From: VRUE01 sp963742535
GTDB taxonomy: Bacteria; Actinomycetota; Thermoleophilia; Solirubrobacterales; 70-9
Assembly: GCA_963742535.1 (NCBI GenBank)
Contig: CAVUMC010000002.1
Location: forward strand, 434,001-498,000
Length of the DNA: 64,000 bases
Direction of reading: 5' to 3'
Shown here: positions 16,618 through 27,425 of the stretch, one piece after another
Position numbering within the stretch: position 1 is the stretch's first letter
Layout: the number at the start of each line of letters is the position of its first letter
Notes under the pieces: generated by a model
Databases searched by the model: none
Told to the model about the DNA's origin: nothing
Seen by the model: the letters and a program-made list of their open reading frames with translations, nothing else
Position numbers and translations under genes: made by a program

Positions 16618-17620
16618 GTGCCTGCCCCGTCTGAGCATCAAGTCGACTCCCGGTCGCCTTCCATCTCGGTGCTGATCTGCGCCTATACGCTCGACCGGCT
16701 CGACGTACTCTCGCAGGCGATCGAGTCGGTCAAGGCGCAGTCGCTGCCCGCGCACGAGATCGTGCTGACGATCGATCACTCGCCCGAGCTGCTGGCCGAG
16801 GCCGAACGACGCTGGCCCGAGGTCAAGCTGATCGAGAACCACGAGGAACAGGGCCTCTCCGGCGCCCGCAACAGCGGCGTTGCCGCCTGCAGCGGCGATG
16901 TCGTCGCCTTCCTCGACGACGACGCCTTCGCCGCCACCGACTGGCTCGAGCGCCTGGCCGACGCCTACCGCGACCCCAACGTGCTCGGCGCCGGCGGCAC
17001 GGTGCAATCCCGCTTGGGATCAGGGCAAGCCCGCCTGGTTCCCGCCCGAGTTCGACTGGGTGGTCGGCTGCACCCACTCCGGCATGCCCAAGCAGCGCCA
17101 GGCCGTGCGCAACCTGGTCGGCGCCAACATGTCGCTGCCGCCGCGAGGTGCTGGTCGAGCTCGGCGGCTTCCGCCACGAGCTGGGACGCGTCGGCACGAT
17201 CCCCGCCGGCTGCGAGGAGACCGACCTCTGCATCCGCGTCGGCCAGCGCTGGCCCGACGCGAAGATCATCTACGACCCCGCTGCGGCGGTCGACCACTTC
17301 GTCCCCTCCGCCCGCGGCACCCGCGAGTACTTCACCTCGCGCTGTCGCGGCGAGGGCCGCTCGAAGGCAGTCCTCGCCGGCCTGGTCGGCAGCGACTCCG
17401 GCCTGGAAGCCGAGCGCACCTACACCAGCCGCACCCTGCCGCTGGGCGTTCTGCGCGGCCTCGGCGACGACCCTGCGCGGCGACTTCAGCGGCCTCTCCC
17501 GCGCCACGATGATCGTCGTCGGTCTCTGCACGACCACGGCCGGCTACCTCTCCGGCGGCCGCGAGCGCCGCAAGCTGGAAAAGCGCCGCGCCGCCGAGGA
17601 AACCGGCGACGGCGGCAACC
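16618..17620 (+). pseudogene. GT2 family glycosyltransferase with three frameshifts (possibly fused to the following GT4)
   Basis: The frame opens with SISVLICAYTLDRLDVLSQA, then HEIVLTIDHSPELLAEAE, GLSGARNSGVAA and VVAFLDDDAFA, giving the GT2 fold with its DDD metal motif. It breaks near 17,010, 17,140 and 17,467. Each break is repaired by dropping one base, giving WDQGKPAWFPPEFDWVVGC, then LVELGGFRHELGRVGTIP and ETDLCIRVGQRWPDAKIIYD (acceptor-side ED motif), then TLRGDFSGLSRATMIVVGLC. Restored length is about 330 residues. No stop separates it from the GT4 segment that follows, so the native product may be a two-domain enzyme. The end given is the domain boundary, not a stop codon. Confidence 0.7.
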
Positions 17621-18716
17621 CGCGGGTCCTGACGGTGACGCCGCTCAGCCCCCTGCACCAGGGCGGGGTCGAGCGCCACGTGATGGAAGTAACCCGCCGC
17701 TTCGCCGCCGCCGGCGCCAAGGTCGAGGTCCTCTGCACCGAACCGGGCGGACCGGCCCTGCAGGAAGAGGAGCGCGACGGGGTCCTGATCCGCACCGTGC
17801 GCGCCTGGCCCGCCGAGCGCGACTGGTGCCTGGCGCCGCGGATCTGGCGCGAGATGTCGCGCCAGCCCTGGGACGTCGTCCACGTCCAGTCCTACCACAC
17901 GTTTGTGGCACCGCTGGCGATGCTGCGGGCGCTCTGACGCTCCGCATCCCCTACGTCGTCACCTTCCACGGCGGCGGCCACTCCTCGCAAGCGCGCAACC
18001 GCGTCCGCGGCCTGCAGCGGGCGCTGCTGAGGCCGCTGCTGAAGCGGGCGGCGCGACTGGTCGCGGTCGCCCGCTTCGAGATCGAGCAGTACGGCGGCGA
18101 GCTCGGCATCCCCGCCGAGAAGTTCGTGCTGATTCCCAACGGCACCGACCTCGCCTTCTCCGCCGCCGGCAACGGCAACGGTGAGCCCGATGGGCCGCCG
18201 ACGATCGCGTCGATCGGCAGGCTGGAGCACTACAAGGGTCATCACCGGGTGATCGCCGCCTTTCCCCATGTGTTGAATCGTGAACCAGAGGCGCGACTAC
18301 TGATCGTCGGCAACGGGCCCCTACGAGGAGGAGCTGCGCAAGCTCGCCGCGGAGCTGGGCATCGCCGACAGCGTCGAGTTCACCAGCACCCCGCCCGACC
18401 AGCCGAACGGCGATGGCCGAGCTGCTGCAGCGGATCTCGTTGGTCGTGCTGATGAGCGATTTCGAGACCCACCCGCTGGTCGCACTCGAGGCCGCCGCCG
18501 CCGGCCGCCGCCTGCTGGTCGCCGACGCCAGCGGACTCGCCGAGATCGCCGCAGACGGCTTCGCCCGCGGCGATCCCGCTCGACGAAAGCGCCGAGGGCG
18601 TCGCCGCCGCCGTGATCGAGGAGCTGGCCAAACCGCCGCAGACGAAGCGGCCGCAGCTGACTTCCTGGGACGAGTGCGCGGCCGAGCTGCTGGCGCTCTA
18701 CCGCTCGCTCGCCTGA
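17621..18716 (+). pseudogene. GT4 family glycosyltransferase segment with four frameshifts
   Basis: The segment opens RVLTVTPLSPLHQGGVERHV, a normal GT4 N-terminus but with no ATG/GTG at the expected place. Breaks occur near 17,930, 18,318, 18,410 and 18,575. Dropping one base at each restores ALTLRIPYVVTFHGGGHSSQ, FVLIPNGTDLAFSAAGNG, IASIGRLEHYKGHHRVIAAF, GNGPYEEELRKLAAELGIAD, AMAELLQRISLVVLMSDFET and ARAIPLDESAEGVAAAV, ending in a helix WDECAAELLALYRSLA. All GT4 landmarks are intact, so the frameshifts look like sequence error rather than decay. Either the C-terminal half of a GT2-GT4 fusion or a separate gene whose start was lost. Confidence 0.7.
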
Positions 18717-18732
18717 GCACCGCGGGCCACCG

Positions 18733-18744
18733 GGACAAACGTCC
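18733..18744 (+). promoter_or_regulatory. GGAC-N4-GTCC element upstream of hydrolase A
   Basis: GGACAAACGTCC lies between the GT4 stop and the first GH26-like gene. The same core recurs before the second (20236-20247, with AGAACAAACGTCC) and third hydrolase genes (21563-21574, inverted). Probably a protein binding site; inference only. Confidence 0.45.
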
Positions 18745-18761
18745 AATCCAATGGGCAGGCG

Positions 18762-20196
18762 ATGAAGGACCCGGCACGGGGGTCGATCACCCCTGTGCAT
18801 GAACGCAACAGCTCGACGAGATCCTTCCGCCTCACCTTCCTCGGCCTGCTCACCCTGGCGGTCGCACTGGCATGTGCCGCGGCAACCGCCGCTGCAGACT
18901 CGCCTCAGGCCGCCCCGGCTTGCAAGGTGGCGCGGATCGGACAGCCCGCTGTGGACTGCAGGCGCGCAACGGCTTCGCGGACCCGCCGCACTCGCAGCCA
19001 GCGGCGGCACGGACACCGGAACCCGACGGCTCCACAGCCGGCGCCCGCTCCCACTCCGGCTCCATCCCCGACCCCCAGCCCAGCGCCCACACCCAGCCCC
19101 ACTCCTTCGCCCACCCCAGTCCCAGCCCCCGAACCGGCGCCCGCCCCCGAACCGACACCAGCCCCCATGCCCGAACCGGAACCCGCTCCCACTCCGAACC
19201 CGACTCCGGCCCCCGCCTCGATCTACTGGGGCGCCTGGATCGGCAAGCAGCTGACCGGCGACCAGCCGCCCTGGGACATGGACGCGGTGACGCAAGTTCG
19301 AGGAAATGGCCGGCAAGAAGCTCTCGATCGTCAACTTCTCCGCCCCCTTCGCCAACTGCCCCACCTCCGGCGGCTCCTGCAGCTTCTACAACTTCCCCGT
19401 CAACGAGATGAACAGCGATCCGCTCCCACGGCGCGATCCCCTTCTACAGCTGGGCCTCGCAGTCGATCCCCTCGACCCGCACCGAGCCGAACTTCCAGCT
19501 CTCCGACGTGATCTCGGGCACCTACGACTCCTACATCCGCAAATTCGCCGAAGCCGCCAAGGCCTGGGGCCACCCCTTCTTCCTGCGCTTCAACTGGGAG
19601 ATGAACGGCGGCTGGTTCCCCTGGGCGCGAGGGCGTCAACGGCAACCAGACCGGGCGAATACGTCACCGCCTGGCGCCACGTGCACGACATCTTCACCTC
19701 GGTCGGCGCCACCAACGTCGACCTGGGTCTGGTGCCCCAACGTCGACCCGAACCCACGACTTCCAGAACCTCAGCAGCCTCTACCCGGGCGACGCCTACG
19801 TCGACTGGACCGGCCTCGACGGCTACAACTGGGGCACGAACCCGGCCAAGCCCGATCGCTGGCGCAGCTTCGACGAGCTCTACAACTCGACCTACGACGA
19901 AGATCACCGACTACGATCGCCCCCTCGAAGCCGCTGATGATCAGCGAGATCGGCTCGACCGAGTACGGCGGCTCGAAGGCGGCCTGGATCCAGGACATGC
20001 TGGCGAAGATTCCCACCAGCTACCCGAAGATCCGCGGCCTGCTCTGGTTCGAGCAGTTCGACGACGGCATGGACTGGCCGATCGAGACCTCGAGCCAGCG
20101 CGACCAGCGCCTTCGCCGCCGGCATCCAGAACCCGGCCTACGCGGGCAACCAGTTCGGCTCCCTGCGCTTTCGGCGCGATCAGCGCCGCCGGCTGA
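18762..20196 (+). pseudogene. Secreted GH26-like glycoside hydrolase A, about ten frameshifts
   Basis: The start (ATG 18762, or GTG 18795) leads into a signal peptide (FRLTFLGLLTLAVALACAAA) and a long Pro-rich linker of PAPTPAPSPTP type. The catalytic domain begins IYWGAWIGKQLTGDQPPWDM. It then breaks about ten times, nearly always by one extra base (near 19,292, 19,425, 19,627, 19,650, 19,718, 19,755, 19,900, 20,098 and others). The pieces restore the family sequence: SIVNFSAPFANC, GHPFFLRFNWEMNGGWFPW with the acid/base Glu, YVDWTGLDGYNWG and LMISEIGSTEYGG with the nucleophile Glu. First of five tandem paralogs after the glycan cluster. Residues are conserved despite the breaks, which argues for sequence error. 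Confidence 0.75.
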
Positions 20197-20235
20197 GGCC
20201 CGAGCCCGACTGTCGGCCGAAAGAACGGCCACTAG

Positions 20236-20247
20236 AACAAACGTCCA
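20236..20247 (+). promoter_or_regulatory. GGAC-N4-GTCC-like element and -10 candidate upstream of hydrolase B
   Basis: GAACAAACGTCC followed two bases later by TAGATC (20250-20255), a possible -10. A perfect small palindrome GTTGTT-GA-AACAAC follows at 20261-20274. Confidence 0.4.
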
Positions 20248-20298
20248 ATAGATCTTGCAGTTGTTGAAACAACGCGGTAACGCGTCGATGGCTGGGTC

Positions 20299-21531
20299 GT
20301 GGCCATCCAGCCCCGACACCTCCTCGCCGCCGCGCTCGTCGCCCTCGCCGCGCTGCTGGCCAGCGCGGCGCTCTGCCCTGGCTACGGAGCAGGCGCAGCG
20401 CCGGCGGGCAAGACTCGCGCCGCGCCTCGGCGACGCTCGCAAGCTGGCCAAGCCAAACCGCTGCAGCGCGCCGCGCCGCCGCTCGCCAGGCCCGCACGAT
20501 GAGCGGCCCCGCCCGCCGCAAGCTGATCCGCAGTCGCCTGCGCGGCTGCGGCGCGACCGAGTCCAGCGCTCCCGGCGCCCCGCTCTACTGGGGAGCGACG
20601 ATCGGCGATCAGCTCACCGGCGAGCAGGCCCCTTGGGACATGGGCGCCGTCTCCAGCTTCGAAGCGATGGCCGGCAAGGGCGTCTCGCTGGTCAACTTCT
20701 TCGCCCCCTTCGCCGACTGCGGCGGCTCCAAGTGCTCCTTCTACAAGTTCCCCACCGACCCGATGGAAAGCATCCGCAAGCACGGCTCGATCCCCGTCTT
20801 CAGCTGGAGCTCGCAGTCGATCCCCTCCAGCCTCAACGAGCCCGACTTCCAGCTCTCCGACGTGATCGCCGGCGACTACGACTCCTACATCCGCGAATTC
20901 GCCGAAGACGCGCGCGACTGGGGCCACCCCTTCTTCCTCCGCTTCAACTGGGAGATGAACGGCAACTGGTTCCCCTGGTCCGAGGGCGTCAACGGCAACC
21001 AGGCCGGCGAGTACGTCGCCGCCTGGCGCCACGTGCACGACATCTTCAGCTCGGTCGGCGCCGACCAACGTGACCTGGGTCTGGTGCCCCAACGTCGATC
21101 CCGGCCACAAGCTTCAGAGCCTCGCCTCCTCTACCCCGGCGACGACTACGTCGACTGGACCGGCCTCGACGGCTACAACTGGGGGCCGAGCAAGGGCGGC
21201 TGGACCAGCTTCGCCAAGCTCTACGACACCACCTACCACGAGATCACCGACACGATCGCGCCGAGCAAGCCGCTGCTGATCGGCGAGATGGGCTCGACCG
21301 AGAACGGCGGCTCGAAGGCGACCTGGATCGGCGAAGCGCTGAACGAAATCCCCACCGCCTTCCCCAAGGTGCGGGCATGCTCTGGTTCGACACCTACGAC
21401 GACGGCATGGACTGGCCGATCGAGACCTCGAGCAGCGCCACCAGCGCCTTCGCCGCGGGCGTCCAGTCGCCGGCCTACCAGAGCAACACCTACGCCGACC
21501 TGCCCGCCGGCGCTATCGCCCCGCCCAGCTG
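20299..21531 (+). pseudogene. Secreted GH26-like glycoside hydrolase B, about four frameshifts
   Basis: A GTG at 20299 begins a signal peptide (HLLAAALVALAALLASAA). A shift before 20,500 moves to the frame of LYWGATIGDQLTGEQAPWDM. That frame runs through FSWSSQSIPSSLNEPDFQLS and FFLRFNWEMNGNWFPW (acid/base Glu), breaks near 21,062 and again near 21,116, then gives YVDWTGLDGYNWGPSKGGW and LLIGEMGSTENGGSKATW (nucleophile Glu). A final one-base loss near 21,371 leads to MLWFDTYDDGMDWPIETSSS. Here both insertions and deletions occur. The linker is short and basic rather than Pro-rich. Same family as its four neighbours. Confidence 0.72.
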
Positions 21532-21562
21532 AGCCTCCAAACCGGGGCCTCCCAGGCCGACT

Positions 21563-21580
21563 GGACGTTTGTCCTAGACT
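21563..21580 (+). promoter_or_regulatory. GGAC-N4-GTCC element abutting a -10 (TAGACT), hydrolase C
   Basis: GGACGTTTGTCC (21563-21574), the reverse complement of the element before hydrolase A, is followed at once by TAGACT (21575-21580). A strong ribosome site, GAGGAGGAGAGG, lies at 21591-21602 just before the TTG start at 21608. Confidence 0.5.
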
Positions 21581-21607
21581 GGCCTCTCCCGAGGAGGAGA
21601 GGACGGC

Positions 21608-23078
21608 TTGCGACTTCGGTCTCCAGCAACGATCGCCAGCATCTCTTTGGTCACCTGCGCGCTCGTCTTCCTGGGCGTAGCGCTCGCGGCCGGAAGAGTG
21701 GACAAGCAGCGCCCGTGGCTCAACGACACTGGCCTCGACCAGCAACGGCTGCTCGTCCCCAGTCAAGCCCCGCACCTGCGATCCGGGCATGTGGCCGCGG
21801 CGCAACGGCGGTTGGCGCGGGCGCGGGCGCTGTCCGGCGGGACACTGGCGATTTCCCAGGGCGTGGCGCTCACTGGCAGCGGCGCCACACCTGGCGGAAC
21901 CGCGGGCTCACCCACCGCGCCCGGCGTCTCCTCCGCCCCTGGCTACCCAGGGACCCAGTCGCCCGCCGGCTCAACCCCGCCCGACGCTGAACCAGAGCCG
22001 GAAGAGCCGACGACGCCCCCTGGCAATCCGAGTCAGCCGCCAACCGAACCGAGCCAACCGCCGGCCGAACCCGAACAACCCGGCACCCCGCCTGGCAACG
22101 GCCCCGTCTCCGCCCTCTACTGGGGAGCCTCGATCGGCAGCCAGCTGACCGGCGAGCAGGCCCCCTGGGACATGAGCGCGGTGAGCGAGTTCGAGCAGAT
22201 CGCCGGCAAGCAGGTCTCGCTGGTCAATTTCTTCGGCCCCTTCGCCAATTGCTCCACCTCGCCCTGCTCGTTCTACCGGTTCCCGACCGGGCCGATGGAA
22301 AGCATCCGCAAAACCGGCGCGATCCCGATCTACAGCTGGAGCTCGCAGTCGATCCCCTCGCACACGAGCGAGCCCGACTTCCAGCTCGCCGACGTCGCGG
22401 CCGGTACCTACGACTCTTACATCCGCGAATTCGCCGAAGACGCCCGCGACTGGGGGCATCCCTTCTTCCTTCGCTTCGACTGGGAGATGAACGGCAGCTG
22501 GTTCCCCTGGGGCGAAGGGGCAAACGGCAACCAATCCGGGCGAGTTCGTCGCCGCCTGGCGCCACGTCCACGACATCTTCAGCGAAGTCGGCGCCGACAA
22601 CGTGACCTGGGTCTGGTGCCCCAACGTCGACCCCGACGGGATCTTCGCCAACCTCTCCTCGCTCTACCCCGGCGACGCCTACGTCGACTGGACCGGCCTC
22701 GACGGCTACAACTGGGGTCTCAACCCGGCCAAGCCCGATCGCTGGCGCAGCTTCGACGAACTCTTCGAGGCGACCTACCACCGCATCGCCGACGAAGTCG
22801 CTCCGAACAAGCCGCTGCTGATTGGCGAGATCGGCTCAACCGAGAAGGGCGGCTCGAAGGCGAGCTGGATCGAAGAAGCGCTGACCGCGATCCCGGTCAA
22901 ATATCCGAAGATCGGCGGGCTGGTCTGGTTCGACACCTACGACGACGGCATGGACTGGCCGATCGAGACTTCGGCCAGCGCCGCCGGCGCCTTCGCCGAA
23001 GCGATCCAGAGTCCGGCCTACGTCGATGGAGGCGTCACCTCCCCCAACGAAGGACCGATCGCCCCGCCACCGAGCTGA
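21608..23078 (+). pseudogene. Secreted GH26-like glycoside hydrolase C, one frameshift near 22,537
   Basis: The TTG start is supported by the GAGGAGG ribosome site. The N-terminus RLRSPATIASISLVTCALVF is a signal peptide or anchor. A linker rich in Pro, Glu and Gln follows (PSQPPTEPSQPPAEPEQPG), then the catalytic domain LYWGASIGSQLTGEQAPWDM and FFLRFDWEMNGSWFPW. One extra base in ATCCGGGCGAG near 22,537 breaks the frame. The next frame continues GEFVAAWRHVHDIFSEVGAD, YVDWTGLDGYNWGLNPAKPD, LLIGEIGSTEKGGSKASW and MDWPIETSASAAGAFAEA to the stop. Restored length is about 489 residues. Only one break, so the intact protein can be read with confidence. Confidence 0.8.
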
Positions 23079-23094
23079 TGCGACCCCTACCGGG

Positions 23095-23122
23095 TTGCAC
23101 TCAACGCACCCGCTCCTAAACT
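23095..23122 (+). promoter_or_regulatory. Promoter of hydrolase D: TTGCAC - 16 bp - TAAACT
   Basis: TTGCAC at 23095-23100 and TAAACT at 23117-23122 with a 16-base spacer, starting 16 bases after the stop of hydrolase C. The predicted start of transcription is near 23,129, with GGAG inside the short leader. Confidence 0.55.
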
Positions 23123-23140
23123 CCGCCGCCTTTGGAGCCG

Positions 23141-24280
23141 ATGCAAACGGCAATGCGAACTCGAAAGACGATCCCCAGCCTCCTGTCCCTCGCCCTTGCG
23201 ATCGCCCTGATCGCCGCCCTCCTGCCCAGCACGGCGGCAGCGGCCAAGCAACACAAGCCCGCGACGCACGCAAAGAAGAAGCGGGCCAAGAAGGCAAAGC
23301 AGCGTCCGCTCTACTGGGGCGCCTGGATCGGCGACCAGCTGACCGGCGAAGAAGCGCCCTGGGACATGTCCGCGGTCAGCCAGTTCGAAGGCGTGGTCGG
23401 CAAGGGCCTCTCGCTCCTCGCCCTCGGCTCGCCCTTCGCCGACTGCAATTCGTCGCCCTGCAAGTTCTTCGATTTCCCCACGGAAGCGATGAACAACGTC
23501 CACAACTACGGCGCCATCCCCTTCTTCAACTGGGCCTCGCAGGCGACTTCATCGGATCCCTCCGGCGCGACCAACATGCCGGACTTCCAACTCTCCGACG
23601 TGATCGCCGGCACCTACGACTCTTACATCCGCGAATTCGCCGAAGCCGCTCGCAACTGGGGGCATTCGTTCTTCCTCCGCTACGACTGGGAGATGAACGG
23701 CAACTGGTTCCCCTGGGGCGAAGGCATCAACGGCAACAACCCCGGCGAATTCGTCGCGGCCTGGCGCCACGTGCACGACATCTTCACCTCAGTCGGCGCC
23801 ACCAACGCGACCTGGGTCTGGTGCCCCTACGCAGAGGTCGACCGCCATTTCGCTGACCTGGCGCCGCTCTACCCCGGCGACGACTACGTCGACTGGACCT
23901 GCATGGACGGCTTCAACTGGGGCGCCAACCCGACCAACCCCCACAGCTGGAAGAGCTTCGACCAGATCTTCTCCCCCACCTACAACGAACTGGTCAAGAA
24001 AATCGCCCCGAGCAAGCCGATCGTGCTTGCCGAGATGGCCTCGACCGGGCGCGGTCGCGCCAAGGCGAAGTGGATCAACGACATGTTCAAAGAACTGCGC
24101 ACCAACTATCGCCGCATCCGCGGCTTGATCTGGTTCGACCAGATCGATCGCGGCGTCGATTGGCCGCTCGAGACCTCCCCCGCAGCGGCCCGCGCTTTCG
24201 CCAAGGGAGTGCGCAAACCGGGCTTCAGGCCCAACGGCCAGGCAGCGGTCGCGGCCAGCCCGATCCGGCCGCCTCGTTGA
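23141..24280 (+). CDS. Secreted GH26-like glycoside hydrolase D (intact)
   Basis: 379 residues. Signal peptide SLLSLALAIALIAALLPSTA ends in AxA. A short Lys-rich linker (HAKKKRAKKAKQ) may bind acidic glycan or the wall. Catalytic domain: LYWGAWIGDQLTGEEAPWDM, FFLRYDWEMNGNWFPWGEG with acid/base Glu at 184, YVDWTCMDGFNWG, and IVLAEMASTGRGRAKAKW with nucleophile Glu at 298. The Glu-Glu spacing (114) is close to that of characterised GH26 enzymes (about 108). GH26 enzymes hydrolyse beta-mannans, mixed-linkage glucans or beta-1,3-xylans; the real substrate here is unknown. ATG 23141 is chosen over 23153 for its GGAG and promoter. No frameshift. Confidence 0.82.
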   Translation: MQTAMRTRKTIPSLLSLALAIALIAALLPSTAAAAKQHKPATHAKKKRAKKAKQRPLYWGAWIGDQLTGEEAPWDMSAVSQFEGVVGKGLSLLALGSPFADCNSSPCKFFDFPTEAMNNVHNYGAIPFFNWASQATSSDPSGATNMPDFQLSDVIAGTYDSYIREFAEAARNWGHSFFLRYDWEMNGNWFPWGEGINGNNPGEFVAAWRHVHDIFTSVGATNATWVWCPYAEVDRHFADLAPLYPGDDYVDWTCMDGFNWGANPTNPHSWKSFDQIFSPTYNELVKKIAPSKPIVLAEMASTGRGRAKAKWINDMFKELRTNYRRIRGLIWFDQIDRGVDWPLETSPAAARAFAKGVRKPGFRPNGQAAVAASPIRPPR

Positions 24281-24344
24281 GCGCACGAGAGCGTCCAGTT
24301 GATCCGGACGGAAGCTATGCCCCGTAATAGGGGTTGATATTCGT

Positions 24345-25400
24345 ATGAGACGCGCATCGGTCCCAACCTGCCTGCTCCTGATCGCCTGCTGCCTCGGCAT
24401 CGTGGCTGCCCCTGCCCAAGCCAAGCAGCCCCCGCCGCCGCTCTACTGGGGCGCCCAAATCGGCGACCAACTGACTGGCGAAGCGGCGCCCTGGGACATG
24501 AACGCTCTCAGCGTCTTCCAGAAGATGGCGAGGAAGCCGCTTTCGCTGGTCTCCTTCTCGGCGCCCTTCGCCGAATGCAGCGGCTCTGACTGCACCTTCA
24601 TCAACTTTCCCCTCACCCCGATGGAAAACGCCCGCAGTTACGGCGCGATCCCGCTCTTCAGCTGGAGCTCCTCCTCGACCCCGGAAACCGGCCCGCAGCG
24701 GCCCTGGAAGCTGTCGAACATCGTCAACGGCAGCCTCGACCCCTACATCCGCCAGTTCGCCGAAGCGGCGAAGGCATGGGGGCACCCCTTCTTCCTCCGC
24801 TTCGACTGGGAGATGAACGGCTTCTGGTTCCCCTGGTCCGAAGGCGTCAACGGCAACAAGAAGGGCGAGTTCGTCCCCGCCTGGCGGCACATCCACGACA
24901 TCTTCCAATCGGTCGGCGCCACCAACGCGACCTGGGTCTGGTGCCCCAACGTCGACTTCACCCGCAAACTGATCCCGCTCAACAAGATCTACCCCGGCAA
25001 CAAGTACGTCGACTGGACCTGTCTCGATGGCTTCAACTGGGGCAAGCGATCCGACTCGGCCGGCTGGCAGAGCTTCAACGAAGTCTTCCACGAAACCTAC
25101 GTGCGGGTGCGCAAAATCGCCCCCCACAAGCCGATGCTGCTCGGCGAGATCGCCTCGAACGAGATCGGCGGCTCAAAGCCCGCCTGGATCAAGAACATGC
25201 TGCGCGAAGTCCCCCGCTACCGCAGCATCCGCGGCCTCGTCTGGTTCGACGTCAAGGATCGCAATACGCACTGGCCGCTGGAGAGTTCGAAAGGGGCGCA
25301 GAATGCGTTTGCTAAGGGGATCCAGAAGTCGGTCTACAGACCCAACGAATTCGGGAGTCTCGAGACCGACAGCCCGATTTCACCGCCCAGCTGGCCCTGA
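24345..25400 (+). CDS. Secreted GH26-like glycoside hydrolase E (intact)
   Basis: 351 residues, the shortest member. Signal peptide VPTCLLLIACCLGIVAAPAQA with almost no linker (KQPPPP). Catalytic domain LYWGAQIGDQLTGEAAPWDM, FFLRFDWEMNGFWFPWSEG with acid/base Glu at 156, YVDWTCLDGFNWGKRSDSAG, and MLLGEIASNEIGGSKPAW with nucleophile Glu at 268. An alternative reading of the signal is a lipobox-like IACC at the cleavage region, so membrane anchoring through Cys is possible but unproven. Last of the array; followed by a long palindrome. It shares with D the CLDGFNWG/CMDGFNWG Cys, absent from A-C, so D and E form a sub-branch. Confidence 0.82.
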   Translation: MRRASVPTCLLLIACCLGIVAAPAQAKQPPPPLYWGAQIGDQLTGEAAPWDMNALSVFQKMARKPLSLVSFSAPFAECSGSDCTFINFPLTPMENARSYGAIPLFSWSSSSTPETGPQRPWKLSNIVNGSLDPYIRQFAEAAKAWGHPFFLRFDWEMNGFWFPWSEGVNGNKKGEFVPAWRHIHDIFQSVGATNATWVWCPNVDFTRKLIPLNKIYPGNKYVDWTCLDGFNWGKRSDSAGWQSFNEVFHETYVRVRKIAPHKPMLLGEIASNEIGGSKPAWIKNMLREVPRYRSIRGLVWFDVKDRNTHWPLESSKGAQNAFAKGIQKSVYRPNEFGSLETDSPISPPSWP

Positions 25401-25440
25401 TTTAAGCCCAGCGGATAGTCGTGGTGGTGGCCCCTTCTGG

Positions 25441-25555
25441 GAATTGATACCGCACGCGCCTACGGCGCTTAGCGGCAATCTGAGAGCGCGGCTACGCCGC
25501 GCTCTCAGATTGTCGCTAAGCGTCCGCCGCAGGCGGACGCGTGCGATATCAATTC
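25441..25555. repeat. Long palindrome, about 115 bp, between convergent genes
   Basis: Left arm 25441-25492 and right arm 25496-25555 pair around the centre TAC. Outer arms GAATTGATA/TATCAATTC, middle GCTTAGCG/CGCTAAGC and inner GAGAGCGCGGC/GCCGCGCTCTC are matched; the right arm also holds its own hairpin GTCCGCC-GCA-GGCGGAC. It sits between the stop of hydrolase E and the stop of pckG, so it may be a two-way terminator, or a palindromic repeat element. Confidence 0.8.
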
Positions 25556-25606
25556 GACTAGAGGGTGGCCAGGCTCCTCCCCGACCACCCTGCAAACGCG
25601 ACCTAC

Positions 25607-27415
<1,809 letters not shown>

Positions 27416-27425
27416 CCGCGGCACT

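Noticed and set aside
16310..22540. True programmed frameshifting as the cause of the broken frames
   Set aside because: No common slippery heptamer or downstream structure; breaks occur at unrelated sequences and in unrelated genes.
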